From Bacteroidales bacterium (lineage in GTDB: Bacteria; Bacteroidota; Bacteroidia; Bacteroidales; UBA932), in assembly GCA_016293535.1 (NCBI GenBank), contig JAEDEB010000020.1, forward strand, positions 1-36,532: 36,532 nucleotides of DNA. Direction: 5' to 3'. Shown here piece after piece: positions 7,222 through 14,705 of the stretch (within the stretch, counting starts at the first letter, position 1; the number at the start of each line of letters is the position of its first letter). The notes under the pieces are model-generated. The model did no database searches. It was not told the origin of the DNA and saw only the letters and a list, made by a program, of their open reading frames with translations. A program made the translations under genes and the position numbers.

Positions 7222-9114
7222 CTAAAACAGTTTCACGAATACTTCTATTGCCTGATACTCAGCCATTCCGAGCTCATCATAGAGACGCGCCGTATTCTGG
7301 GTGCGCTCCTCTGCCCTCTGCCAGAACTCGCGAGGGTCGTCGCCCGGGAACGGCATTATGTCCTTCTGGGAGAGGTGACGGTAGATTGCGTGACGCTTCT
7401 TGATCAGTTCGTCCGGGCTCAGAGGCACGGCCATGTCGACCTTCGAGAGTTCCCACTCCATCCAGGCTCCCCTGTAGAGCCAGCAGTGGCAGTCACCTAA
7501 CCATTCCTCACCCCGAAGCTGCTCCAGCGCTTCGAGAACGGCCTCTGTACATACCCTGTGGGTCCCGTGAGGATCCGCCAGGTCGCCGGCAACATATATC
7601 TGGTGAGGACGGACCTCGCAGAGCAGTTTCTTGATGATGTCTATGTCGGCCTGTGTCCTCTCTCCCTTCTTGATTCCGCCTGTCTCATAGAACGGAAGGT
7701 TCAGGAAGTGTGCATTCGTATCGTCATCGAGTCCGAAGGAACGGACAGCCGCACGCGCCTCGCTGCGGCGAATCGCGCCCTTGAGGTCCAGAAGGGCCCG
7801 GGGCTCGGGATCTCCGGGAACCTTGGAGGCAATCAGGGCGCGGACTTCCTCTCGCCTGTCCCCGTAACCGAGTTCCCTTGCGGCGTCGATGTGCTGGAAG
7901 ACCACGTCATCGTGGACTGCCACGTTGCCGGAGGTCTGATAGGCGACGTGGACTTCGTGTCCCTGCTCGACGAGACGGATGAAGGTACCTCCCATGGAAA
8001 TCACGTCATCGTCAGGATGCGGCGAGAATATGACTACCCGCTTCGGGAACGGAGCCGACGATACAGGACGGGTCGAGTCATCCGCATTCGGCTTGCCTCC
8101 CGGCCAGCCGGTAATGGTGTGCTGGAGGTCGTTGAACACCTTTATATTGATCTGGTCGAAACTTCCCGCATATTCGAGGAGTTCGCCGAGGGAGTTCTCC
8201 ACATAGTCCTTGTGCGTGAGCTTCAGTATGGGTTTTCCGACCTTGCCGCAGAGCCAGATTACGGCCTTGCGTATGAATTTGGGTGTCCACTTGCACGGGC
8301 CCACAAGCCACGGCGCCACCCTTCTGCTAAGTTCCTCGGCGGCGTTGGAATCCACGAAAAAGCTGATGTCGGGATGACCCTGGAGAAGGGATGCCGGACA
8401 GGAAGGGGAAGCCGGGCACTCGGCTGCCTGACGCACGACAGCGGCCTTGTTCTCACCCCATGCCATGAGTATGATGCGGCGGGCGCTCTTCATCGTACCT
8501 ATGCCCATTGTCACAGCGGCTCTCGGGGTGTCCTTGAGGCTTCCATTGAAGTTGCGCGCCTGCTGCTTCCTTGTCTGGTAGGACATCACCACCGTCCTGG
8601 TGCGGCTGGTCTCGGGGGTTCCCGCTTCATTGAAACCTACCTGACCGTCGGTACCCACACCAAGCACAAGGAGATCGAGTCCGGTTGCGGCCTTGTCGAA
8701 GGCGAGGACATCATCCCCGGGGACATGGAAATTTTCGGGATTGACATCGACCCTGTCAATGAGCTCTTCGTGGAGACGGTGATTGCGGCTCTGAGGAGCC
8801 TCCGGAGAGAAGGGGCTGTACTCGTCAATACTGAAAATCTCTACGTTGCGGAACGAGACCCGGCCGGCGGAACAGCGTTCTGCCAGTTCGTGATAAAGGG
8901 AAATAGGAGTCTTGCCCGTGGTTACACCGAGACGGAAACCGTCGGGATGGGAGTTGATTTCGGCGACTATGATATCGGCCACTGCCTTGCTGGCCTGAGT
9001 CGCATCGTCGGAGACTTCAACCGGTATCCTTTCATAAGAGTGGAGTATTCCGTATGGAAGGCGGTCTTCAAGCAGTCCTCCGTCATTTGGCAGAGAGAAT
9101 TTCCTGTTGCTCAT
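7222..9114 (-). CDS. NagB-like domain fused to PIG-L/LmbE-type deacetylase domain
   Basis: A 630-residue two-domain protein. Residues about 30-280 are a NagB-like sugar-phosphate isomerase fold: TTGKTP phosphate loop, IDEYSPF with the base Asp97, and GTDGQVGFNE. The histidine of the DGH motif is Gln158 here. Residues about 360-560 are a PIG-L/LmbE N-deacetylase domain with the zinc motif HPDDD (366-370) and a later DPHGTH histidine pair. Such fusions are often annotated as glucosamine-6-phosphate deaminase in Bacteroidales. The Gln substitution argues against an ordinary ring-opening mechanism, while the deacetylase metal site looks intact, so deacetylation of an N-acetyl amino-sugar phosphate is plausible. 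I chose the ATG at 9112-9114: the frame extends to a TTG at 9144, but a -7 element at 9133-9140 lies between the two. Confidence 0.85.
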   Translation of the reverse strand: MSNRKFSLPNDGGLLEDRLPYGILHSYERIPVEVSDDATQASKAVADIIVAEINSHPDGFRLGVTTGKTPISLYHELAERCSAGRVSFRNVEIFSIDEYSPFSPEAPQSRNHRLHEELIDRVDVNPENFHVPGDDVLAFDKAATGLDLLVLGVGTDGQVGFNEAGTPETSRTRTVVMSYQTRKQQARNFNGSLKDTPRAAVTMGIGTMKSARRIILMAWGENKAAVVRQAAECPASPSCPASLLQGHPDISFFVDSNAAEELSRRVAPWLVGPCKWTPKFIRKAVIWLCGKVGKPILKLTHKDYVENSLGELLEYAGSFDQINIKVFNDLQHTITGWPGGKPNADDSTRPVSSAPFPKRVVIFSPHPDDDVISMGGTFIRLVEQGHEVHVAYQTSGNVAVHDDVVFQHIDAARELGYGDRREEVRALIASKVPGDPEPRALLDLKGAIRRSEARAAVRSFGLDDDTNAHFLNLPFYETGGIKKGERTQADIDIIKKLLCEVRPHQIYVAGDLADPHGTHRVCTEAVLEALEQLRGEEWLGDCHCWLYRGAWMEWELSKVDMAVPLSPDELIKKRHAIYRHLSQKDIMPFPGDDPREFWQRAEERTQNTARLYDELGMAEYQAIEVFVKLF

Positions 9115-9132
9115 CTTGATCCAAGTGAGCTG

Positions 9133-9140
9133 CAAATTTA
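9133..9140 (-). promoter_or_regulatory. Bacteroidota -7 element (TAAATTTG) before the NagB-like/PIG-L gene
   Basis: On the minus strand the sequence reads TAAATTTG, an exact match to TAnnTTTG, ending 18 bases before the chosen ATG. No clear -33 TTTG is seen at the expected distance. If used, it would give the fusion gene its own promoter in addition to read-through from the kinase gene. Confidence 0.4.
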
Positions 9141-9190
9141 GCAATTTGCCAATGATTACTGATTACAATATTATCCAAAATAATCGCCCG

Positions 9191-10132
9191 TCAGACGCGG
9201 CTATGGTAGTCAGCCAGCCCCTCTATCGGAGATCTGAGCACCGTTCCGGGAACAAGTCCCCGAGAGGCCGCCATAGGAAGGAGGATGTCGCGGAATCGGG
9301 ATGCAACCGAGCCCACGCAGTTGAAGCTCAGGCCTTCTATTCCTTCGTAGCGGGAGACCACCTTGTCGAAGAAGGCTGCAAAGGAACGTTCCACAAGTTC
9401 ATGGAAATACCGGGACTCTTCGAAATGGTCGGACACTATGGCCGACAGGGATGCACAGAAACGGTTTGGATGAGGACTGCGGTATGTCCTCTTTATGACC
9501 TCCCCCTCGTCCAGACCGGTCGCGGAACGTATGACGGCTGAGGCATCCGGGTCCATGGCTCCGCGCAGGTAATCCGAAATCAGCAGTTTGCCTATATGGG
9601 CGGCACTGCCTTCGTCGCCGAGTATGAAGCCCAGGGACGGTGTGTGGGAGAGAATGAACGGATGCCGGCTGCCATCATAGATACAGCTGTTCATCCCCGT
9701 GCCCAGTATCGCGACAAATCCCCTGCCGTCCCCCAGAAGGGCGCGGCAGGCTCCGAGAGTGTCGGTGTCGACACTCAACTGCCCTGCATTCGGAAAGAGC
9801 CTGCGAAACATCCCGGACATTTCGCGGGCACGGTCGGCACTTGCTCCCGAGCCGTAGAAACGGAGTTCGCTTACGGCACGGAATGCGGGAGCGGCGGCGT
9901 CAGACCCAAAGCCGGCGAGAGATGGGAGGTCGGCGAGAGCAGGAAGGTCGGCGTCGCCGCCGCAGAAAGAATCCGGCGAGAAGAGCCGGGAAGATATGTC
10001 GGAAGCGATGACGTCCATTTCCGTGTAGTTGGGATTGTACCCGGAAGTTCTGAAGAATGCACGCTTCCCGCCTTTGGCGTCCACAAGAGCCCAGTCTGTC
10101 TTGGTGGCCCCGCTATCTGCTATGAGTATCAT
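9191..10132 (-). CDS. BadF/BadG/BcrA/BcrD-family sugar kinase, N-acetylglucosamine kinase-like
   Basis: A 313-residue ASKHA-fold kinase. DSGATKTDW (6-14) is the phosphate-1 loop, ILGTGMNS (142-149) the phosphate-2/adenosine loop, and LGDEGSAAHIG (171-181) the hallmark segment of the BadF/N-acetylglucosamine kinase family. It should phosphorylate an amino sugar, most likely GlcNAc or a related N-acetyl hexosamine, in the cytosol. It is first in a minus-strand trio with the NagB-like/PIG-L gene (76-base gap) and nagB, which fits kinase, deacetylase, deaminase in order. Residues about 55-84 are an Ala/Asp/Leu/Pro-rich insert with a degenerate repeat (LPALAD, LPSLAG) that makes it longer than the roughly 280 residues I expect for relatives. 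Substrate specificity is inferred. Confidence 0.85.
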   Translation of the reverse strand: MILIADSGATKTDWALVDAKGGKRAFFRTSGYNPNYTEMDVIASDISSRLFSPDSFCGGDADLPALADLPSLAGFGSDAAAPAFRAVSELRFYGSGASADRAREMSGMFRRLFPNAGQLSVDTDTLGACRALLGDGRGFVAILGTGMNSCIYDGSRHPFILSHTPSLGFILGDEGSAAHIGKLLISDYLRGAMDPDASAVIRSATGLDEGEVIKRTYRSPHPNRFCASLSAIVSDHFEESRYFHELVERSFAAFFDKVVSRYEGIEGLSFNCVGSVASRFRDILLPMAASRGLVPGTVLRSPIEGLADYHSRV

Positions 10133-10239
10133 TGGCGCAAGTTAGCAATTATTTGCGATTGCCAACAAATTTTACATTTTTGCCAAATAAAATTTGTCCA
10201 ATTCAAGGGGACGTATATAGGATTTGAAGAAAATATTCA

Positions 10240-10247
10240 TACATTTG
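10240..10247 (+). promoter_or_regulatory. Candidate -7 element (TACATTTG) for hppA
   Basis: TACATTTG matches TAnnTTTG exactly, 35 bases before the hppA ATG, in the 150-base divergent region between the kinase gene and hppA. The nearest upstream TTTG (10223-10226) is only 13 bases away, closer than usual. A weaker alternative (TA-gga-TTTG ending at 10226, with TTTG at 10193-10196) also exists. Apart from A/T-rich promoter-like sequence I see nothing else in this gap. Confidence 0.4.
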
Positions 10248-10282
10248 CCACCAGAACACCAAACACTAAACTATTAATTGAC

Positions 10283-12496
10283 ATGAATTGGCTTTTTTAT
10301 CTCGTGCCGGCCGCTTCTGTGCTGGCCCTCTTGTTTGCCTTCATTTTTTACAGGCAGATGAAGAAAGAGGATGAGGGAACTCCTACAATGAAGCAGATCG
10401 CGCAGTTTGTCCGTGAAGGGGCGATGGCATATTTGAAACAGCAGTACAAGGTCGTAATCATCGTATTCGTGGTACTCGCTGTTTTCTTTGCCATATTGGC
10501 CTACGGTTTCGGGGTACAGAACCCTTGGGTACCGTTTGCCTTCCTCACCGGAGGTTTCTTCTCCGGACTTGCCGGATTCATAGGAATGAAGACCGCAACC
10601 TTCGCTTCCGGAAGGACTGCCAATGCGGCACGCAGATCTCTCAACTCAGGCCTCAAGATTGCCTTCCGCTCCGGTGCGGTAATGGGTCTTACCGTCGTAG
10701 GACTCGGCCTTCTGGATATCGCAATCTGGTGGCTCATCCTCAATGCCTTCGTGGCTGAGGCAAGCGAGGCTCAGAAACTCGTGGTCATCACCACCACGAT
10801 GCTTACCTTCGGTATGGGTGCATCGACCCAGGCCCTCTTTGCCCGTGTGGGTGGCGGCATCTACACCAAGGCTGCCGACGTGGGCGCAGACATCGTGGGC
10901 AAGGTCGAGTCAGACCTTCCTGAGGATGACCCGCGCAACCCTGCCACAATCGCCGACAACGTGGGCGACAATGTGGGCGACGTTGCGGGAATGGGCGCCG
11001 ACCTCTACGAGAGCTACTGCGGTTCCATACTTTCCACCATGGCCCTCGGAGCTTCCGCATTCTATGCACTCGGACCTCAGATGCAGACCAAGGCCATACT
11101 CGCGCCTATGCTCATAGCTGCCGTGGGAGTGGTCCTCTCCGTGCTCAGCATATTCACCGTACGCACCAAGGAGGGAGCCGGAATGAGCCAGCTTCTCAAG
11201 TCCATGAGCTTCGGAACCAACCTCGCCGCAATACTCAGCGGCATCGCTACCTTCGGAATCCTCGCCCTCGTATTCGGAACGGAAGGCAAGGAGTGGTGGC
11301 AGTTCTCGCTTTCAGTCGTATCCGGTCTGGCTGCCGGCGTCGTCATAGGAAAGGCTACGGAGTACTATACTTCTCATTCTTATAAGCCTACCCAGAAACT
11401 CGCCGAGGCTTCCCAGACAGGTCCTGCAACAGTAATCATCAACGGCGTCGGACTCGGAATGCTCTCCACTGCAATTCCTGTGTTCGCAATCGCTTGCGCC
11501 ATAATTCTTTCCTTCCTCTTCGCCATAGGCTTTGACGTACAGCACATGATGGAGGCCGCCAATCTTTCCAAGGGTCTCTATGGAGTGGCTATCGCTGCCG
11601 TGGGTATGCTCTCGACTCTGGGCATAACCCTCGCCACCGACGCATACGGCCCTATCGCCGACAACGCGGGAGGAAATGCACAGATGAGCGAACTCGACCC
11701 TGAGGTGCGCGAACGCACTGACGTTCTCGATGCACTCGGAAACACCACAGCGGCTACCGGCAAGGGCTTCGCAATAGGCTCAGCAGCCCTTACCGCCCTC
11801 GCGCTCCTGGCTTCATACATTGAGGAGATAAAGATTGCCCTCGAACGTTCCGGCGAATTCCTCAACGGAGTCGCAGGACAGGTAAAGGCTGCTGATGCTA
11901 GCATACTCGACGTACTCAACAATTTCAATGTCAGCCTTATGAACCCGGCAGTGCTCGCAGGCGTGTTCATCGGTTCGATGATGGCATTCCTCTTCTGCGG
12001 TCTTACAATGAACGCTGTCGGACGCGCTGCCCAGAAGATGGTCATCGAAGTCCGCAGACAGTTCCGCGAAATCAAGGGCATACTCACCGGCGAAGGCACT
12101 CCTGACTACAAACGCTGCGTGGAAATCTCCACAAAGGCCGCTCAGTATGAGATGCTTGTTCCTTCTATCATTGCCATCGTGGTGCCTGTGGTAGTGGGTG
12201 TGGTTCTCGGCGTTGCAGGAGTTCTCGGTCTGCTCATCGGAGGACTTGGCGCAGGCTTCGTGCTCGCAGTGTTCATGTCCAACTCCGGCGGAGCCTGGGA
12301 CAATGCGAAGAAGTATGTGGAGGAAGGCAATTTCGGAGGCAAGAACTCCGACTGCCACCACGCCACTGTGGTAGGTGATACCGTTGGCGATCCTTTCAAG
12401 GATACCTCCGGACCGTCCCTGAACATTCTCATCAAGCTTATGAGCATGGTCAGCATCGTGATGGCCGGTCTTACGGTAGGATGCCACCTGCTCTAA
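10283..12496 (+). CDS. hppA: K+-dependent membrane-bound pyrophosphatase (Na+/H+ pump)
   Basis: A 737-residue polytopic inner-membrane protein that couples pyrophosphate hydrolysis to ion pumping. The signature KAADVGADIVGK (196-207), followed by the acidic EDDPRNPATIADNVGDNVGD stretch, binds Mg-PPi. A second acidic cluster occurs at TDAYGPIADNAGG (452-464), and a third, DNAKKYVEEG, lies near the C-terminus. GNTTAATGKG (486-495) has Ala at position 490; K+-independent members carry Lys there (GNTTKA), so this one belongs to the K+-dependent class, many of which pump Na+. The ATG at 10283 opens the first transmembrane helix (NWLFYLVPAASVLALLFAF); the upstream open frame is antisense to the kinase gene and is rejected. 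It is a single-gene unit with its own promoter region and a strong terminator. Confidence 0.96.
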   Translation: MNWLFYLVPAASVLALLFAFIFYRQMKKEDEGTPTMKQIAQFVREGAMAYLKQQYKVVIIVFVVLAVFFAILAYGFGVQNPWVPFAFLTGGFFSGLAGFIGMKTATFASGRTANAARRSLNSGLKIAFRSGAVMGLTVVGLGLLDIAIWWLILNAFVAEASEAQKLVVITTTMLTFGMGASTQALFARVGGGIYTKAADVGADIVGKVESDLPEDDPRNPATIADNVGDNVGDVAGMGADLYESYCGSILSTMALGASAFYALGPQMQTKAILAPMLIAAVGVVLSVLSIFTVRTKEGAGMSQLLKSMSFGTNLAAILSGIATFGILALVFGTEGKEWWQFSLSVVSGLAAGVVIGKATEYYTSHSYKPTQKLAEASQTGPATVIINGVGLGMLSTAIPVFAIACAIILSFLFAIGFDVQHMMEAANLSKGLYGVAIAAVGMLSTLGITLATDAYGPIADNAGGNAQMSELDPEVRERTDVLDALGNTTAATGKGFAIGSAALTALALLASYIEEIKIALERSGEFLNGVAGQVKAADASILDVLNNFNVSLMNPAVLAGVFIGSMMAFLFCGLTMNAVGRAAQKMVIEVRRQFREIKGILTGEGTPDYKRCVEISTKAAQYEMLVPSIIAIVVPVVVGVVLGVAGVLGLLIGGLGAGFVLAVFMSNSGGAWDNAKKYVEEGNFGGKNSDCHHATVVGDTVGDPFKDTSGPSLNILIKLMSMVSIVMAGLTVGCHLL

Positions 12497-12509
12497 AGAT
12501 TTTGCATTT

Positions 12510-12533
12510 CCTGCGGAGAGCCGACTCCGCAGG
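12510..12533 (+). terminator. Hairpin just after hppA without T run
   Basis: CCTGCGGAG (12510-12518) and CTCCGCAGG (12525-12533) form a 9-bp perfect stem with a 6-base loop, 14 bases after the hppA stop. It is followed by AGAATAAC rather than a T run. It may protect the 3' end of the message or assist the stronger terminator downstream. Confidence 0.5.
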
Positions 12534-12570
12534 AGAATAACAGATATGATACAGATTAAGTGATTGTTGG

Positions 12571-12614
12571 AATACCCGGACTCCGTGACGGAATCCGGGT
12601 ATTCTTTTGTTTGT
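12571..12614 (+). terminator. Rho-independent terminator after hppA
   Basis: AATACCCGGA (12571-12580) pairs with TCCGGGTATT (12594-12603). Inside, TCCG and CGGA extend the stem around a TGA loop with a single mismatch between the two stems. The hairpin is followed by CTTTTGTTTGT. This separates hppA from the suf cluster. Confidence 0.85.
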
Positions 12615-12624
12615 CGGAATCCAC

Positions 12625-12632
12625 TATCTTTG
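12625..12632 (+). promoter_or_regulatory. -7 element (TATCTTTG) of the suf cluster
   Basis: TATCTTTG matches TAnnTTTG exactly and ends 21 bases before the sufB ATG. TTTG copies at 12606-12609 and 12610-12613 lie 15 and 11 bases upstream, a little close for a standard -33 box, and overlap the T run of the hppA terminator. Confidence 0.5.
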
Positions 12633-12653
12633 CAGATTGCTATCAGTATATTT

Positions 12654-14108
12654 ATGGCAGACGAAATCATCAAGAATATCGCCGGCAAGGAGTACGAACA
12701 CGGATTCGTGACGGAACTCGAACAGGAGTTCATCCCCAAGGGACTGAACGAGGACATCGTGCGCCTGATCTCGGCGAAAAAGAACGAGCCTCAGTGGCTT
12801 CTCGATTTCCGCCTTGACGCATACAGGAAGTGGACCCGGATGAAACAGCCGTCATGGGCCCATCTCGACATACCTGAAATCGATTTCCAGGAGATTATCT
12901 ACTACGCGGCGCCGAAGAAGGATTCTGACAGGCCTAAGGAGATTGATCCCGAACTGATGAAGACTTTCGACAAACTCGGCATTCCCCTCAACGAAAGGGA
13001 GATTCTCGCCGGAGTAAGCAGCGGGGAAGGCAATGTGGCCTTCGATGCCGTCTTCGATTCAGTATCCGTGAAGACCACTTTCAGAAAGGCTCTTGCGGAA
13101 AAGGGAATCATATTCTGTTCTTTTTCGGAAGCGGTGCAGGAACATCCCGAACTGGTACGCAAGTACCTCGCGAGCGTGGTTCCGGTGGGCGACAACTACT
13201 ATTCGGCCCTGAACAGCGCCGTGTTCAGCGACGGCTCCTTCTGTTACATTCCAAAGGGGGTCCGCTGCCCCATGGAACTGTCAAGCTACTTCAGAATCAA
13301 CGCCAGGGGCACGGGGCAGTTCGAGCGTACTCTCATCGTGGCTGACGAGGGCTCATACGTGAGTTATATGGAGGGGTGTACAGCCCCTATGCGTGACGAG
13401 AACCAGCTCCACGCCGCAGTGGTGGAAATCGTCGTGGAAAAGGACGCCGACGTGAAGTACTCCACCGTGCAGAACTGGTATCCCGGGGATGCGCAGGGCA
13501 AGGGAGGAATATTCAACTTCGTGACCAAGAGGGGTATATGCAAGGGCAGCGGAAGCCACCTGAGCTGGACCCAGGTGGAGACCGGATCGGCCATTACATG
13601 GAAATACCCTTCCACCATCCTCAAGGGGGACAATTCCTCCTCGGAGTTCTATTCCGTGGCAGTGACCAACAATTTCCAGCAGGCGGATACAGGCACCAAG
13701 ATGATACACGCCGGGAAGAACACCCGCAGCAGGATTGTGAGCAAGGGAATCTCCGCCGGACACAGCCAGAACAGCTACCGCGGACTTGTCAAGATGCTCC
13801 CGGGGGCCGACAATGCCAGAAACTTCTCCCAGTGCGACAGTCTCCTCATAGGGGACAGGTGCGGGGCACATACCTTCCCTGTGATCGAGAATGCCAATAT
13901 GACCGCCACGGTGGAACACGAGGCGACGACTTCGAAAATCAGCGAGGAGCAGCTCTTCTACTGCAACCAGAGGGGAATAGGCACGGAGGAGGCTGTGGGG
14001 CTCATCGTGAACGGATACGCGCAGGAGGTTCTTTCCAAACTCCCCATGGAGTTCGCCGTAGAGGCCAGGAAACTGTTGTCCGTGTCGCTTGAAGGATCGG
14101 TAGGTTAG
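12654..14108 (+). CDS. sufB: Fe-S cluster assembly scaffold protein SufB
   Basis: A 484-residue cytosolic scaffold of the SUF system, working with SufC and SufD to build Fe-S clusters. The C-terminal beta-helix region carries the conserved SQCDSLLIGDRCGAHTFP segment, with the Cys that matches the persulfide/cluster-binding Cys405 of E. coli, and the HEATTSKISEEQLFYCNQRGI segment typical of SufB. Length is normal. The ATG at 12654 follows the -7 element; the same frame runs back through the hppA terminator and is not coding there. Five bases after the stop a pnuC-like gene begins, so sufB is separated from sufC by about 4.1 kb of two transporter genes, which is unusual. Confidence 0.96.
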   Translation: MADEIIKNIAGKEYEHGFVTELEQEFIPKGLNEDIVRLISAKKNEPQWLLDFRLDAYRKWTRMKQPSWAHLDIPEIDFQEIIYYAAPKKDSDRPKEIDPELMKTFDKLGIPLNEREILAGVSSGEGNVAFDAVFDSVSVKTTFRKALAEKGIIFCSFSEAVQEHPELVRKYLASVVPVGDNYYSALNSAVFSDGSFCYIPKGVRCPMELSSYFRINARGTGQFERTLIVADEGSYVSYMEGCTAPMRDENQLHAAVVEIVVEKDADVKYSTVQNWYPGDAQGKGGIFNFVTKRGICKGSGSHLSWTQVETGSAITWKYPSTILKGDNSSSEFYSVAVTNNFQQADTGTKMIHAGKNTRSRIVSKGISAGHSQNSYRGLVKMLPGADNARNFSQCDSLLIGDRCGAHTFPVIENANMTATVEHEATTSKISEEQLFYCNQRGIGTEEAVGLIVNGYAQEVLSKLPMEFAVEARKLLSVSLEGSVG

Positions 14109-14113
14109 AAAAA

Positions 14114-14698
14114 ATGGATTGGATAGATCTCATAACGTCGGTACTTGGACTCAGTTGCGTGTTCCTCGCGGGACGGGGCAGCAAATACAATTTCTGGGTC
14201 GGTTACCTCTATACCGCAGCCCTGTTCCTGATGTTCTGGAACAAGCAGCTGTACGCATCCCTGCTCCTTCAGCCCATCTCGCTTGCTATCAACGTGATGG
14301 GACATTACCGCTGGACCCATCCGCGCAAGGAGGAGGAAAGCAGCGAAGACTCGAAGAAACTGAAGGTGACCATGCTTTCCTGGACGGAAAGGCTGTTCGC
14401 AGCGGCATCGGTATTCATAATAGCCGGGCTCTGGGGATGGATACTCGATTCCCTCTTCCCCGCTGACCCCCATCCTTATCTTGATTCCTGCGTGACTGTG
14501 CTCATTCTTGTGGCGCAGTACCTGAGCGCGCAGAAGAAGTGGGACTGCTGGGTGGCCTGGCTGCTTGTGAACATCTGCCAGCTGGCACTGCATCTGAGCG
14601 TGGGACACATATTCATGCCGGTGGTATGCACCCTTTATCTCATCAACGGAGTCGCATCCCTGGCGAAGTGGATGAAACTTTACAGAAAGGAGGCCTGA
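14114..14698 (+). CDS. PnuC-family transporter (nicotinamide riboside or related vitamin)
   Basis: A 194-residue inner-membrane protein with about seven transmembrane helices. It fits the PnuC family of facilitators for nicotinamide riboside and, in related PnuT/PnuX members, other vitamins. Supporting features are the N-terminal helices with YNFWVGYLYTAALFLMFW, the NVMGHYRW segment, the DSCVTVLILVAQYLSAQKKW helix matching the conserved D-x-xTT-x-x-x-x-AQ-x-L-x-x-RK stretch, and the following WVAWLLVN segment. In PnuC this last part usually reads W-x-x-VD or W-x-x-VN. The gene starts five bases after sufB and ends seven bases before the MMPL gene, so it is probably co-transcribed. The substrate cannot be decided; no riboswitch is seen upstream. 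Confidence 0.8.
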   Translation: MDWIDLITSVLGLSCVFLAGRGSKYNFWVGYLYTAALFLMFWNKQLYASLLLQPISLAINVMGHYRWTHPRKEEESSEDSKKLKVTMLSWTERLFAAASVFIIAGLWGWILDSLFPADPHPYLDSCVTVLILVAQYLSAQKKWDCWVAWLLVNICQLALHLSVGHIFMPVVCTLYLINGVASLAKWMKLYRKEA

Positions 14699-14705
14699 AG
14701 CAAAG

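Noticed and set aside
7558..9141. 527-codon plus-strand frame opposite the NagB-like/PIG-L gene
   Set aside because: Antisense shadow of a gene with two recognised domains and intact motifs.
7222..9144. Annotation of the fusion gene simply as a second glucosamine-6-phosphate deaminase
   Set aside because: The catalytic His of DGH is Gln and a full PIG-L domain is attached, so plain NagB activity is not supported by the sequence.
9596..10282. Upstream extension of the hppA frame
   Set aside because: Antisense to the kinase gene and crosses the divergent promoter region; HppA proteins begin at the first TM helix encoded from 10283.
12564..12653. N-terminal extension of sufB
   Set aside because: It would be encoded by the hppA terminator and the sufB promoter; the residues do not match SufB.
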